Positions 46,365 to 58,454 of a stretch of DNA of 64,000 nt are shown piece after piece. Made by a program: the position numbers and the translations under genes. The number at the start of each line of letters is the position of its first letter. The stretch's first letter is position 1. Source of the DNA: Sclerodactyla briareus. Its lineage: Eukaryota; Echinodermata; Holothuroidea; Dendrochirotida; Sclerodactylidae. The notes beneath the pieces are model-generated. The model was not told where the DNA came from. It saw only the letters and a program-made list of their open reading frames with translations, and searched no databases. The stretch spans positions 268,501 through 332,500 of the forward strand of contig JAODTK010005867.1 of assembly GCA_026419785.1 (NCBI GenBank), written 5' to 3'.

Positions 46365-47810
46365 GTATTACTCTTACAAAATTGTTCTCGTGAATGACGT
46401 GCATGCGAGCAAAGATAGTGAACGGCTATACGGTCCGTATATTCCTTAAAAACATTCATGTGTCATGTGCGTGAAACTGAAATACTGTTCCATCATACAT
46501 ACTAAGGATAACTCAAAGCAGAACTGGAGGCTAAAATGAAATACATTCTGCTCGGTGAAGTACATGTGTGATCTGTTTAGCGCAATTGTGGAACACCACA
46601 GCTATGTCTCTGTGTCATACTCGTTTTATTGATGTCCAAATATGATATAAGGCAATCCCCATGGTGTCCTGGAATGGTGTAACAGTAATAGTGCGACTGT
46701 TGGTATCATTTTGTTCTGGTCTATGGCCTGGCGAATGACGCGTGTTATGTTACACTTACTGAGCAGTGGATCGAACCTGTAATTGGTAGCTCTCGGAAGA
46801 ACTGCGTCAGTAGGCAAATCCTGTAGACGAGCCTTCCGGTGTCTTAATCTAAGACTGAGGTCCAGTTATTTAGTGGCATTTTGCATACAACACTGAAGGG
46901 TGGTGTTGGACGGTCACACTATATTGACAGCTATACTATGATCCGAGAGTGCAGCCTAATTTTTCGAGTCATAGACGCTCGCTTCGAGGCGGGGTGGTGA
47001 CTAGATTATCTTATGACTACCTCACGTCGCCACATCCCTGGCTACAGCCAGCGGTATTCTGTATCCAATACCATGTAGAGGGAGGCGTCAGTTGCCTAAT
47101 TCTTGATCGTAAACTGCCCTTTTGTTTTATATATAAAGGTCACACAATAAACTACTAGGTTCCTCAGACGCATTGCATAATGTCGCCTGAGGTTATAGAA
47201 AACGCCATACTTAGAGAGGACCGTTTTCGTTAACTGAATTCAGCGGCGAGCGCTGGGGGTACACTCGTCGACGTGTCTACATCGTTTAAGTTTCCCCGAT
47301 AGATTACAACTAGAAACATCTCGGCAGGTACATGGCGCCGAAGGTTATGGGATGCTGCGTTGCAACTCTAAGTTGCAGGACTAAGAATACGAACAGAATA
47401 AAGAACTAGAAGCTGATAAGAAAAATGCAGTTAAAAGTTAAATAGTAGTGAAAAGTTACAACAGATGGTGAGAAAAGCGCCCGCTTTTATGCCAGATTTG
47501 TCTGATTACAATTTCATTGAATAGACGAAGTTGAGGTAAGTATCTATTCAAGCAGGAAAGACAACACTGCTTTGCTGTTTCACGTTTCATTTGATGCTAC
47601 CGCATTTGATGCATCTGAAAACACCGCGAGGTAATAGAATTTATTCGAGCCCCTAATCCCTATAAACATGAATTCGGAAGCTCAAGATACTTACTAAAAC
47701 AGGGACTAGCCCCATGATTGCAAGCCTACAAATCACCATGAGCTATGTTATGTAGTGTTGTAGTCTCGTTTACTATCGCACGAACGGACATACTTTCAAC
47801 TGAAGTTAGA
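46365..47810. other. no gene seen; B-box-like site
   Basis: GGTTCGATCC on the - strand (46768-46777) equals a tRNA B-box, but no A-box lies at the right distance, so no tRNA is called. Confidence 0.4.
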
Positions 47811-47814
47811 TAAG

Positions 47815-48030
47815 CATCATTTTCAGACAGGATATATCACCCAATTGCTACTGTTTCTCGTCTCGGTCACTCTCAGACTATAGACCGCCATAATCCGCAA
47901 CATCCATCATTAAGAGCGCAGAATCTGCGTATGAATGAAATAATGATAATGATTAATTTGCTCTCTTCAGGGAAAGCGAAGATCGATCGAAGGTGTCGCA
48001 TGAACTTGGGTCTCCTGGTCTAGTCATCTT
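47815..48030 (+). repeat. dispersed repeat family epsilon, copy A
   Basis: Matches 50895-51130: TTTCAGACA, TGCTACTGTT, GTCAC, GCCATAAT(C/T)(C/T)GC, GCATGAAT and GATCGATCGA(A/G)GGTGT in order. Confidence 0.7.
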
Positions 48031-48034
48031 AAGT

Positions 48035-50255
48035 CGCAAAAGGCGTGAAACAAAACCAAAATCATAGGATGAAACAGCTACATTGAGGTCTCAGTATTAA
48101 CTGTATTCAAGTTTCTGTATTAATGTGAGGTCGATAATGGACGCAAGTTTCTGTTTATTCCTATCTAAATACTATCTAGTAGCGTTACATTGAGTCATGC
48201 AGTGCTTATGAAGTAGGTATTAGTAGTGCGTGCAGGTGCGCAATGAATGCAATGGAAACATTTGGATCAATATTCATCAAATCGAGTGCATTCCTCGAAC
48301 CATTTTTCCTGTTTTTACTTCAAAACTTTGTGTTCATGTCTAGCAGCAAATTGCAAAACTCATCATATTGATCGACTCTGATAATGCTAATAATTTGTTA
48401 AACTGTGAAATAATGATTGAATGAGTTCATGCATTCCATTCTCAGTAACTATTCCATGGAAACGATACAAACTGTGACATTTGGAAGAATCTGATCCAAT
48501 AAATGGTGTTGCCGAAGTAATTATTATTATTATTCCGAATAGTGTCCAGTATACAAAATGAGTGGACAATTATATGTAAAAAATAATCAGTTACTCGTAA
48601 GGTGATCGACTCATGATTTCTCATCGAATACTTCGGGTGCCGTGAACACCGGGACAGTAGTCGGTTCCACAGGTAACCTCAATTGCTTCCAATTGATAAC
48701 CCAATCAAACACCATGGCATGGTTGCATCCTTGTGGTTGCTATTCACTCTCCCTGTATCAGTAGTCTTCCGTACAAATCGTCATTTGAGTTCATAATATA
48801 TTGACGATGGAAGTTTGGTAAGTAACAATACACTTAGGCGCTGTCAATATAGCTTAGAGTTTCAATGAATACGATAGCGGTGCTTAACCGTTTATCGCCT
48901 CCAGAACCCACGCAAAGTGAAATGCTGAACGTGTTTACTGACTGTCTATCGAGCCAGCCAAATCTGAGTTTTATCTGATTCGCTTGCGTAGACAGACGAA
49001 TTTCCTGCGATTCAAAAAATGATTTTTCGTTTCACTGAAAGATTTGCCGCGGTCATTCGAAGACGAGACAAAAAAAGTGAATACAGTTCTACGGGGAGTA
49101 ATATAAAAGGTAAGAAAGTTGGAGGCTTTGAAGTAGCCGTTATTTATTTTTTCATGGATGCCGCATACAAACCCACTCACTCAGAATAATTTTATCGGCG
49201 CCTCCTACACCTCGCGTAATGTCAGCTAGAATATAGACACCTATTATTCAAGATGACAATTCATTACCGATTCGAAACGGTTTATGCGTCGAGAGGTGCG
49301 CCCTCGTGAGACTTCTTTAGTCACATATCAGCATTACGCTAATGGTGATGCAATAACAATGTGACCTGTAATGAATAAAATAATTCTAGTCATTGCCAAC
49401 TCTAGTAAATAACGTGCGATTTACTCATGCCTGGTATGATCGATCTTCGTAGGCACTGCGATTTAGACTATATTCAGACATGTCAGTTATAATTATCATC
49501 CGAGAAGAAGTGAACAAGATTACCTCAAACCCTGAAACTTGAAGCTTGACCTCTTCGACCGGTGGAGTGCTAAAACTATTGTGGTGCATAAACTGAGTAA
49601 ATGCTCTTGGAGCAGTCGCCACACAACTAGAAATTGATTTCTGGAGCCTCACACCTTGCCCGAGAGGATCAAATATATGGTAAAACAAGCAGTTCCAAAC
49701 AGCGCCACGCCCACCCTGTTTGATATTTGTTCATTAAACGCAAGTTGCTATGGCAAACACGACTCTTGGAATTCTCGTGACAACGCAATTGTCTAGACAA
49801 TTCTTCAAAACCTTGATGCCTAGATACTAACTAACTTCTAATCACACGTTCTGGTATAAGTTTCATAGGATCCGACAAGGCACTAGGAAGTTATTGTACA
49901 AACCACTATCAATTCAGTTTCGTTGAATATCCAATCTGCCGCCGCCAGAGTAGTGGCACGACGCCCACACTATAACTCGTTCGACATTTCATAAGGGCAA
50001 ACATTTGTGCAAAGTTTCGCGTCAATCCGACATTGCATTAGCGAGTTGTTACGTTCACGCGAAAATCTTCCGGCGGCGGAGTCGAGGCGGAGACAACGCT
50101 GCCAAAACCATAATATCCCCGAAGTGTGGATATATTATAACGCACATTGACAACTTCACTACGTTCGAGGGAAACGTATATTCGAGATGGTATCCCTGAT
50201 CATGCTAACAAAAGTATGTTTCGCACACATGATCGTCTAATGAAAATCTTGTATA
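48035..50255. other. no gene seen
   Basis: Short frames only; no arrays. Confidence 0.45.
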
Positions 50256-50261
50256 GGTCAA

Positions 50262-50735
50262 TAAGTGGTCGTCGCCCGGCCGCTCTGATAGCGGCATCTT
50301 GGACTTTTGCGAACTGAGTGATTTTGCTGATTTGCCCCGTTTGAATCATGGCGATCGTTTAAAGACCAACTTTTGTCTTCGCCCCATACAACCCCACCCG
50401 GAGGCCATTTTGTTTTTTCGCGAAATCATTCTCTCCCCAGATTTGACTTTTGTGACACATAATTGCGTGATGAAAATTTAGAATGGGTGACACGTGGGTC
50501 GTTGCCCGACTGCTCTGACGGCGGCCATTCTGGATTTTTTTCGCAAACTGAGTTTTTCGCTCATTTGCGCGTTTTGAACCATGACGATCATCCTGAGACC
50601 AACTTTTGTTTTCGCCCCGTATGACCGCGCGGCGGCCATTTTGAATTTTAGCGAAGATGTTTTTTTTTTCTTTTTTAACAGATTCGAATTTGCCATAGTT
50701 CGGAGCATGTGTGTGCATTGGAACCTGCATGGGTC
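50262..50735. repeat. tandem array with GGCCATTTTG boxes
   Basis: Two units of about 230 bp (50262 and 50492 onward). Each has two boxes of the form GCGGCCATTTTG followed by T-runs and TCGCGAA-like sequence. The four boxes lie near 50290, 50400, 50519 and 50631, so the underlying step is about 115 bp. GACCAACTTTTGT and TTCGCCCC(A/G)TA are shared between the units. Confidence 0.9.
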
Positions 50736-50894
50736 ATAAATCCCCTTCTGATAAAAAAAAAAAAACGAACATGGTCACCCTATGATTGATCGAGAGTGGG
50801 GATATACCAGTTCGCGGTTTACCCGCCAGGCGATGTCTAGTTTAAATTAATATTGCCCGAATGTGCATGTTTTATACTGACGGGGAAATATTCA

Positions 50895-51130
50895 TTATTT
50901 TCAGACAAAATGTATCACAATGATGCTACTGTTGCATTTCTCAGTCACCATACGCTGCCATAATTTGCGACATATATCAACAAGAGCTGTGAAATTCGCG
51001 CATGAATCCATTATGTGAAGACGAATTCCCTATCTCCACGAGAGGGTTGATTTATATCACTAATCTGATGAGATTGGGAGATGATCGATCGAGGGTGTTG
51101 CGGAATGTGTGAACTGCTTGTTGCCTAGTT
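50895..51130 (+). repeat. dispersed repeat family epsilon, copy B
   Basis: Second copy of 47815-48030, about 3 kb away on the same strand. Confidence 0.7.
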
Positions 51131-51180
51131 CCGTGGCTGTGTGTAAGAACAAAATTGCAGAATCAAACTCTATCAAATGA

Positions 51181-51456
51181 AACGAACATCGACGTTTCTG
51201 CGAACATCGATATTTCTGCTTACATCACGCATCGATGTACCGCGTACCTGCACACACTGAACTTCGATATTCTGCATACACCAAATAACCGATGCATCTA
51301 CATGCACTGAAACATTTAGGCTTATCTATAAACTGAAAACATGAATGTTTCGCATACACCGAACATCGATGTTTCTGGTAACACTGAACATCGATGTTTC
51401 AGCATATACCGAGTATCGATGTTTCTGTATTTACCGAACATCTATGTTTCGGTACA
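51181..51456. repeat. minisatellite with palindromic core
   Basis: Units of about 30 bp built on GAACATCGATGTTTC; the core AACATCGATGTT is its own reverse complement. The right part (51345-51456) is best conserved and the left part is degenerate. Confidence 0.92.
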
Positions 51457-51459
51457 GAA

Positions 51460-52610
51460 CGAGGGATCCACCTAACAAAACTCCCTTCTACATCTCCTTT
51501 CCAGAGATTCTTAACTAGCTAGAGTACTCCTATGGCTGGGCACGTAGATATCGGTAAACTGAGGTCACCTGGATAGATGCAAGATTATTATGTGATGATT
51601 TATACATAAATGCTGCTGAATAATCGGAACAGTTTTTTGAATGGTTATATAATATTCAATGTCACGCGGAGCTTGATATAACCACTCTAGCAACATATTT
51701 GGTTTAATTTGACGTTAGCACACCAAATACATGTTGTGGCAGTCAACACTCCCTGACGGACCGATCTGACCAAGAAATTCTTGTTGAAGGTCCGACTAAT
51801 GTGTGTGTGTTTTTTTGTCTTTTTTTGGGGGGTGGGGGGGGGTGGGTGGGGGATTAAGACACCTGATTATTGTCCCTAGACGGCTGAAGGTTGATAATCG
51901 CTGCAGGTTCACGGGAGACAAATGATTATAGTAAATCCAGTAGGATACAGTAAATTGGCAAAACAAACCAGGGCAGATCATATGCTAACTGAATACTCCC
52001 AAAAGAGTAATAAACTGTGTGAGAGGCACCCTCATTTCAAAAGTTCGGTATTCGATATCGGGGACGGCACTGATTAGTTGATTTTTGTGACCCAATTTGT
52101 AGAGGGCCGACGCAGTTAACCTGGGGGCGGATAGAAAGTCGGTGTAACTGGATACACTGTCTTCCCGTTTGCGTGACCAGTGTGGGCGAACGGTGCTCAT
52201 CTGCGGTATTACCCTGCGATATGCGTGTGTTCAGCTATACAGGTGCTCCAAAAATAAATGATTGCGTTGACATAACAAATGATTTTTCCATAGTGCTGAT
52301 TTGAAAGCTGATTTTAACTTAGACTTGTCAAATGTCTTGAATTTTCCTGAACCACTTGAAATTCGGTGAACGACTGCTTCCATGACAACGGGTTTAGGCA
52401 TTAAACGACCTCCTGAATCTACAATCTGACAATGCGACCGTTATCGGCCAACCACATTGTATTTGAATCTGTGTGAAAGAACAGTGCGTGATTTTCAATG
52501 TATTAATCTGATAAGTCATTCGATTACTTGCTAAACCTTGGATGTTATGTTAGGTTCTCCAACCCTCCCACCCCCGTAATACAGAATCTGTGATTGCCGT
52601 CGCTAATATT
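51460..52610. other. no gene seen; T/G-rich tract at about 51798-51855
   Basis: (GT)n, T runs and G runs in succession; otherwise unremarkable. Confidence 0.5.
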
Positions 52611-52619
52611 GTTCGGGAT

Positions 52620-52960
52620 CAGATGTACAGAGGTAAAAAAAAATTCTCGCTCATCTGACAGAAGGACAAATTCTACTCTTATTCTTTCACGACCCTTAGC
52701 TATCCGTGATAAAATAATTTGGATCGTTAATCAAGCGTAGTAGGATTCATTGCGAACCGATGACATTCAACATTGTAGAAAGCGTTATCGACGATACAAT
52801 CTAATTTCATTCGTGTCCAACTTGTTATATCCTTATAAGTAGACACGGCAAGAGGAGTGACGCATTTCTAGGATCATCGGAGCAATTAGGCAATCCACTC
52901 CCTCTCGCTCGATCCGCTCTAGTTGGCGATTATCTGTATAAATACTCTTTCTCAGAATAT
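52620..52960 (+). repeat. dispersed repeat family zeta, copy A
   Basis: Matches 62535-62835: CGTGATAAAA, TTTGGA, CAAGCGTGA-like, GCGA(A/G)CCGATG, AAAGCGTTATCG-like, TCTAATT, then GGAGCAATT and TCGATC blocks. Confidence 0.65.
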
Positions 52961-52969
52961 GCGGCTCCA

Positions 52970-53835
52970 CTTGAGAAAAAAAAAACTCCTGCATGATAAA
53001 GTAGTTCCAATTAATTCACCAGCATGACTGGTCGATTACGAGGGCGCAGTTAATCGAGGGGGGTGTCGACCCCAACTATTACGTATACCCCAACATGAAC
53101 TAACGTATACGCTTCTGCTTTGGACCCCAAACTTTCCTCAGGTGGTTGCGCCCTTATCGATTGACCCACGAAAAGGGAGACTGCTCTCTGTCTCTGCTCG
53201 TTTGCCACTTTCATAGCATCCACGAACGTTATTCGCCAGTCTCCATCGTAGATGTAGTACGCAATATAAGTGGATATTTACTTTTCATTCAAATTAACAA
53301 TTACGTTAGAATAAGAAGCTTAAGAACGCCATTCCTATGAACCGGGAGAAAACGAGCGATTGAGACGTTTTGAAAAGAACCTTATATGATGATGAAATAC
53401 ATGAACTCAATAGTTACAATCCCCTGAAAATGTCTTCTAGATGTTTAATATTTCATTCTTTTTTAAGCCATTTTGCGGTCTTCCACTCTCGCCAGGAGTT
53501 GACTCCTAGCTCATCGTGGTTAAAATTCCCCCGTCACATATACTATAAGCAAAAGTGGCGAAATGACCACGGAAAACAATTATATTTCTCGATAAAACGA
53601 TCTCGACGCTACTGTGCTGTCTGTACCTCATTTCTGCCCCAAATCACGATGATCCATCTTTCCGGACGCTGAGCTATTAAAACTGTCATTAAGCGTAAAT
53701 AATAATGGTAACGTGCACTTAAACTACAAAAAAAAACTATTGAAATATTCGTCGAATTGCCTTTATGGTCTTTGCTAATTCATGACTTCGAAGTGCACAC
53801 GCTGACACGTCGTTCCGCTTAGTCAGGTTGAGTTT
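52970..53835. other. no gene seen
   Basis: A 100-codon frame at 53370-53672 (+) has no recognisable motif. Confidence 0.4.
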
Positions 53836-53836
53836 A

Positions 53837-53914
53837 TATTTATATATATATATATTATATATATATATATATTATATATATAATATATATATATATATAA
53901 TATATATATATATT

Positions 53915-53965
<51 letters not shown>

Positions 53966-53971
53966 TATATC
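53837..53971. repeat. TA microsatellite
   Basis: (TA)n with phase breaks. Confidence 0.98.
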
Positions 53972-54399
53972 GACATTAAAACGCCCAAGATATTTCCACT
54001 GGATCAGTTAAAAGGTATATTATACTAGGAATATGGATTTTCAAAGGGTTTACTGTCGGCAGGGGACGAGTTGTCACTGATAAATACTTCGCTCTGGATT
54101 TCGAATAATTAGTAATTCACAGAAGTTTGATGTTACTGTTTTGCCATAGCGGAGAGAAGGTCAGTAATCCCAAGTCTTTATTGGGCAGTGGACACTTTTC
54201 AGCAAAGCGTCATCAAATTAGAAGATCAGTGAACTTTGCTGCTTAGTGAACGTCCATGAAACTACAAATGGAACATCTACGAACTATGTGCATTCTTAAA
54301 TGAAATAATAAAATACCTGGCTAATTGACTTGAATGAATGAAAAGGGGCATTTTATCAGAGCCGAGACTTAAAAGCTTACTGATCAGTGTGTGTGTGTT

Positions 54400-54540
54400 A
54401 GACCGAGACCGAGACCAGAGGGTGTCGAGACCGAGATCGAGACCGAACAGAAAAACTATCACACTTCGAAGACCGCGAGACCATCAAGGTCCGAGACCAT
54501 CAAGGTCCGAGACCATCAAGGTCCGAGACCGAGACCGAAT
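54400..54540 (+). repeat. GAGACC hexamer minisatellite, copy 1
   Basis: (GAGACC)n with variants, plus three copies of a 16-bp unit GAGACCATCAAGGTCC. A block GAGACCAGAGGGTGTCGAG is shared with the array at 56280-56371. Confidence 0.9.
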
Positions 54541-54559
54541 GTATATAGTCAGTGTATAG

Positions 54560-55485
54560 GGCAACAATTCAAAGTCCGAACTGTATTGTAAGCCTATTTA
54601 CACCCACATGCTCTATTTTCGATATGATAGACAACCTCTGCTCATGATACATTTGCTTTTTCTACGATCTGCAAAACAAGTAAAACACTTCTTCGTCCTG
54701 TCATTCTCCACAGTCAACGAGGAATAAGTCCAACCACTGAGTATAATTCAAGGGTGGTGCCATGTGAGCATGCACGCCCATTCCCGTCAGCCTCCCCCCC
54801 CCCCTCCCAGTTCGCCAGATTTATCGGTGAAGCCATGAACCAAAATATACACTCCTCATCACATTTAAAGTAAAATATAAAAATCAGATTGTGAAGACCC
54901 CGCCAGGATGCAGAGTACAGACTGACCTCTATTCAACTGTGCTGAATATGGTACCGATACACAGTCACACTTGCCACTCGACTGCCATGGATGAGCCCCC
55001 CCCCCCCACCTCTTCACTTGGTCTACCTCTCCTCTTGACCTGGGAACATTCTTTATCTGCATCCTTCATGCAAGCATTCAGAATACTACGGCTTCCCAAA
55101 CCAGGAAATTATTGATCATCTCTCTCAGTCTCTGTAATCCAAATAGCTTCGTATGTCGTACCCCCCCCCCCCACCCCTGGACATTTGCCCACCTTTCCGT
55201 ATGTAACAGGTGGGGGGCTATGGCTGTCCCTCCATAGCCCCATCTCTAACATTCCAAAAATCTACCAATAACTTGACTAATCAACAGCTAGCAAATACCC
55301 CTGGACAAACAATGCACCACTGGGCTAGGCCTAGTATAGTATGTACTAGTACTGCGTAGGCCTGAATTGCTATAACGCTCTTAAAAATACTTCATTGATT
55401 GACATAGGCATAGCTACTACATGACAAAGTAGCCAATAGAGCATCCAAGGTACATGTAAATAAGTGTAATGAGAAACATTCCTCA
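54560..55485. other. noncoding with three C runs
   Basis: C runs near 54797, 54998 and 55162. Frames of 65-74 codons cross the second run and are artefacts. Confidence 0.5.
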
Positions 55486-55490
55486 TTCAG

Positions 55491-55640
55491 GCAATCAGGG
55501 ACTGTGGTCTGTGCAGCCAATTTCAGATCAACTATCGCGAAACTGGTACCAATGTCATGAAGGTCTAACCCATCTGGAAAATCGAAACAAAATCATGTTC
55601 ACAGTTATAAAATTTGAAAATGATGGTCGTTTAGGCTACG
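55491..55640 (+). CDS. candidate exon 1 of an in-phase pair
   Basis: The acceptor ACATTCCTCATTCAG opens two bases plus 49 codons plus one base, closed by TACG|GTAGGT. Only this frame is free of stops. The peptide includes QGLWSVQPISDQLSRNWY, then CHEGLTHLENRNK, then IMFTVIKFENDGRLGY, with the alternating hydrophobic pattern of beta strands at the end. It leaves one base, and the next candidate exon at 56984-57092 starts with two, joining as a glycine codon. Protein family not recognised. Both splice sites are good and the composition is protein-like, so I favour a real exon. Confidence 0.5.
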
Positions 55641-56279
55641 GTAGGTACTAGCATAATTTAGTTACCAATAATACTGCTCCCTCCTCCCCATGAAATTAGT
55701 AATTGAAATAACTAAATATTCACCTCTCCTCTTTTCTCCTAATGCGCTGGAGAGGTTGTATGGGGGTAGCATACGTAATGGGGTTCCCATGTTTATAGGC
55801 CCGGGTTCTTTTTTATTCATTCATTTGATCATGTTAGGTTCAATATATTAAGGTTGGATAAAAATTAGGTTGAATAGGCCTAACAATACGGCTTTGAATA
55901 TCGTGGAAGCCACAGGATACTATTCAGGTTTGAACGACACCTAAACAATTACGGTATTCAGAGCAATTTGATTGGCTAATGCCCAATATATCCACTGTCA
56001 AATACATGCATTCCTAATTAGGCTAAAGTGAAGCAACAACCAGTTTCCATACCAGGCTTCTGAATCCTTGCCTACTCTACTATAACTACTGTAAGTGACT
56101 GCCAACAAGTTGAAGCTAGCAACAATACTGGTCCCGGGTTGTTTCCCACATTGACCAAGTAATTAAAGGTGCACTCCACTTGCTAGTTCATAGCAAAGCT
56201 AAACACATGAATTGAGGATGATTTTTTGCTGAACTAGAAATAACTCAGAAGAAAAAAGACGGCACCAGTATCTCTGCTG

Positions 56280-56371
56280 GTCTCGAAGCGAGACCGGAAG
56301 AATTCGAGACCAGAAGGGTTCGAGACCGAGACGAGACCACAGGGTGTCGGGACCGAGATCGAGACCGAGAC
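56280..56371 (+). repeat. GAGACC hexamer minisatellite, copy 2
   Basis: GAGACC-based array sharing GAGACCACAGGGTGTCGGG and GATCGAGACCGA with 54400-54540. Confidence 0.9.
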
Positions 56372-56381
56372 AACACTGGAG

Positions 56382-56452
56382 TGTGTGAGTGTGTTTGTGT
56401 ATGCGTATGCGTATGTGTGCGTGTGTGTACGTAAGTGTGCGTGCGTGTGTGA
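56382..56452. repeat. GT microsatellite
   Basis: GTGTGTGAGTGTGTTTGTG-type imperfect (GT)n, directly after the hexamer array. Confidence 0.95.
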
Positions 56453-56983
56453 GGCTCCAGCCTTGTGAGCACGATATCCTGAGAACGCAGGCATCCATTA
56501 GGTTCAAATAAGACATGTTATGGAGAGATCATATTCAGCCTGACGGGTTGCCATGTCGAGTAGGTGGTCCCTGTGGCTGTCGGCGAGTTTTATACAAATG
56601 TAAGACAATATCTTCTTGTCCAGGGTGAGGCGGACGTGGTCCTGCTAACTTCGGTGGGCAAAGCAAATTTAGCTCGGATTTCATTGCAGTGACTATATAC
56701 ACCATCTACAGGGAATCAACAATTCGTTGCATATTCCGATATTTGTCCGATTTTCGGGCTGACAGTAAAAAAAAATCTGTCAAAATTCTGTCTGCTTATT
56801 CTTTTATATCTTGAAAGATTTCAGGCAGTCTGCTCCTCCTGGCCAGGAACAATAATTATTTAATATGATGGCAACTTACCATTTGTGTGCGACAGTAGGG
56901 TGATTTTTCTTTCCTTAGCTTTTTAATATAATTTTGTTATGCGCGCGTATCACTTAACACCTAATCGTGCTACCTTTTGTCAG

Positions 56984-57092
56984 GCTTCGGGGAATTAGAC
57001 ACAGAAGATCTCCAGCGACGGTCGTTGCTTGCTGGTGAAATCACCAATCAATGGGCGCGTCGCACCGCGAAGGGTCACCACGCACTCCACAG
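56984..57092 (+). CDS. candidate exon 2 of an in-phase pair
   Basis: A strong acceptor (GTGCTACCTTTTGTCAG, with CTTAAC and CTAAT as possible branch sites about 20-30 bases before it) opens two bases plus 35 codons plus two bases, closed by CACAG|GTACAC. The other two frames have stops. The peptide reads FGELDTEDLQRRS, LLAGEITNQWARR, TAKGHHALH: charged and likely helical. Its entry phase fits the exit phase of 55491-55640. Protein unknown. Confidence 0.45.
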
Positions 57093-57099
57093 GTACACG

Positions 57100-58450
57100 T
57101 AACCCCATGTAAATGAGTCCTGCTGTACACGTATCACTTGTCCCCGGTTCAGTTACATACTATTTGACGTTCTAAGAGCACAATTACCGTCTGGAATTAT
57201 CGGCAGGATTATGAATTATTGTTTCCGCGGTCAGGTTACATTCGAACTGATGTTGCCATAAAGGTGTGTTGAATTCACCCACGCACGTTCGATTGTTACT
57301 ATGGTTACTGTCTAAGCGATGCGAAATCAGAAGACGAATGAATAACATCAGCGAGAAAATAATATCTCTTATATGCGGATGCTCCGTAATGTAACGAAAT
57401 CCGCAGAGACAGGTAAAATTCCATATGGCAGCACAGTCACTGATACCAAATCTCCGTATCTCAAATATGACCTGTTGACGAAAATTAGGGCGCAACGACT
57501 CGTTTGGTTAGGGGTCCGAAGCAAGTTGCGTGGTCTGGTGCAGTAATGGCTGAAGCGGTGGTGGACAAAAATGGGAGATAACGACCGCGACCCCTATTGC
57601 GCTATTGCTATGCAGGTACATGCGCATAGATACCGCCTCTGCAAGATGGCACTGCGGAAGTAATCCTACGTATATAACAGTGTTGAGATATGCACTGTGG
57701 ACTTCATTTCTTAGTTGCCATGACCAAAATCTCTGTAAACAACAGCTTTTACTTTTCTTGATTTACATAAAAGCTTCCTTAATTAAAACTGTGATCAAGC
57801 TGAATAAAAGTCATATCTGTACATGATTATTGGACTATACACTACAAACACTGTCCCATGTCTACTTCTTAGGCACAACTCCTAACGATACAGCTAACAA
57901 GTAACAGCTGATGGCTGACTATGCACACCTAGCCACAGTGCTGTCACACACAAGTAAATTTATGGCTTACAAATTACCCTGAGTTGAACTACGTCCAGGG
58001 CCCTAAGTAACTAGTACAGCCATCTACAGTGGCTCCAGAATACTATTATTATATTGCGAAGTTATAGAATATGTGATCGATATTAGTATTTAAATTATAA
58101 GTCACCGAAATGATGAAAGTTGGCCTTCCTGCACTTGTGATACAAGCGATTTGTAATGTAATTTGAATACTACAGACTGTAGATTAAGTCCAGGTCTTAT
58201 TCCCTGTTTGTTTCAATTGAAAAAGTTACCATTACCATTTTTTAACAGTACACCAATAGTTTTTCGTATTTATTTCGGCTCGTAGGATCAACTGGTTTGA
58301 AAACGTGACGACAGGTATAAATTCTACCTGATACTCACTGCTTCAGAAGGTCATCCCTGATTGGCGAGTTGTGTTGTATTGTAGCAATACTGTTCTTTGC
58401 TAGAGTGGAGAATTAGAATTGGGGATTAGGGAAAGTGTGACCACCTCATT
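57100..58450. other. no clear gene
   Basis: A 103-codon - strand frame (57184-57495) is open with a possible donor ACG|GTAATT, but no motif is recognised. Confidence 0.35.
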
Positions 58451-58454
58451 ACCA

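Noticed and set aside
46741-46860. tRNA gene on the - strand suggested by GGTTCGATCC
   Set aside because: The B-box is perfect but no A-box or acceptor stem fits at the required spacing.
50359-50730. 123-codon - strand frame with repeated KMAA/RMAA segments
   Set aside because: It is the translation of the 230-bp tandem units. No sign of protein-level constraint between the two units was looked for beyond the boxes, and the units differ by indels.
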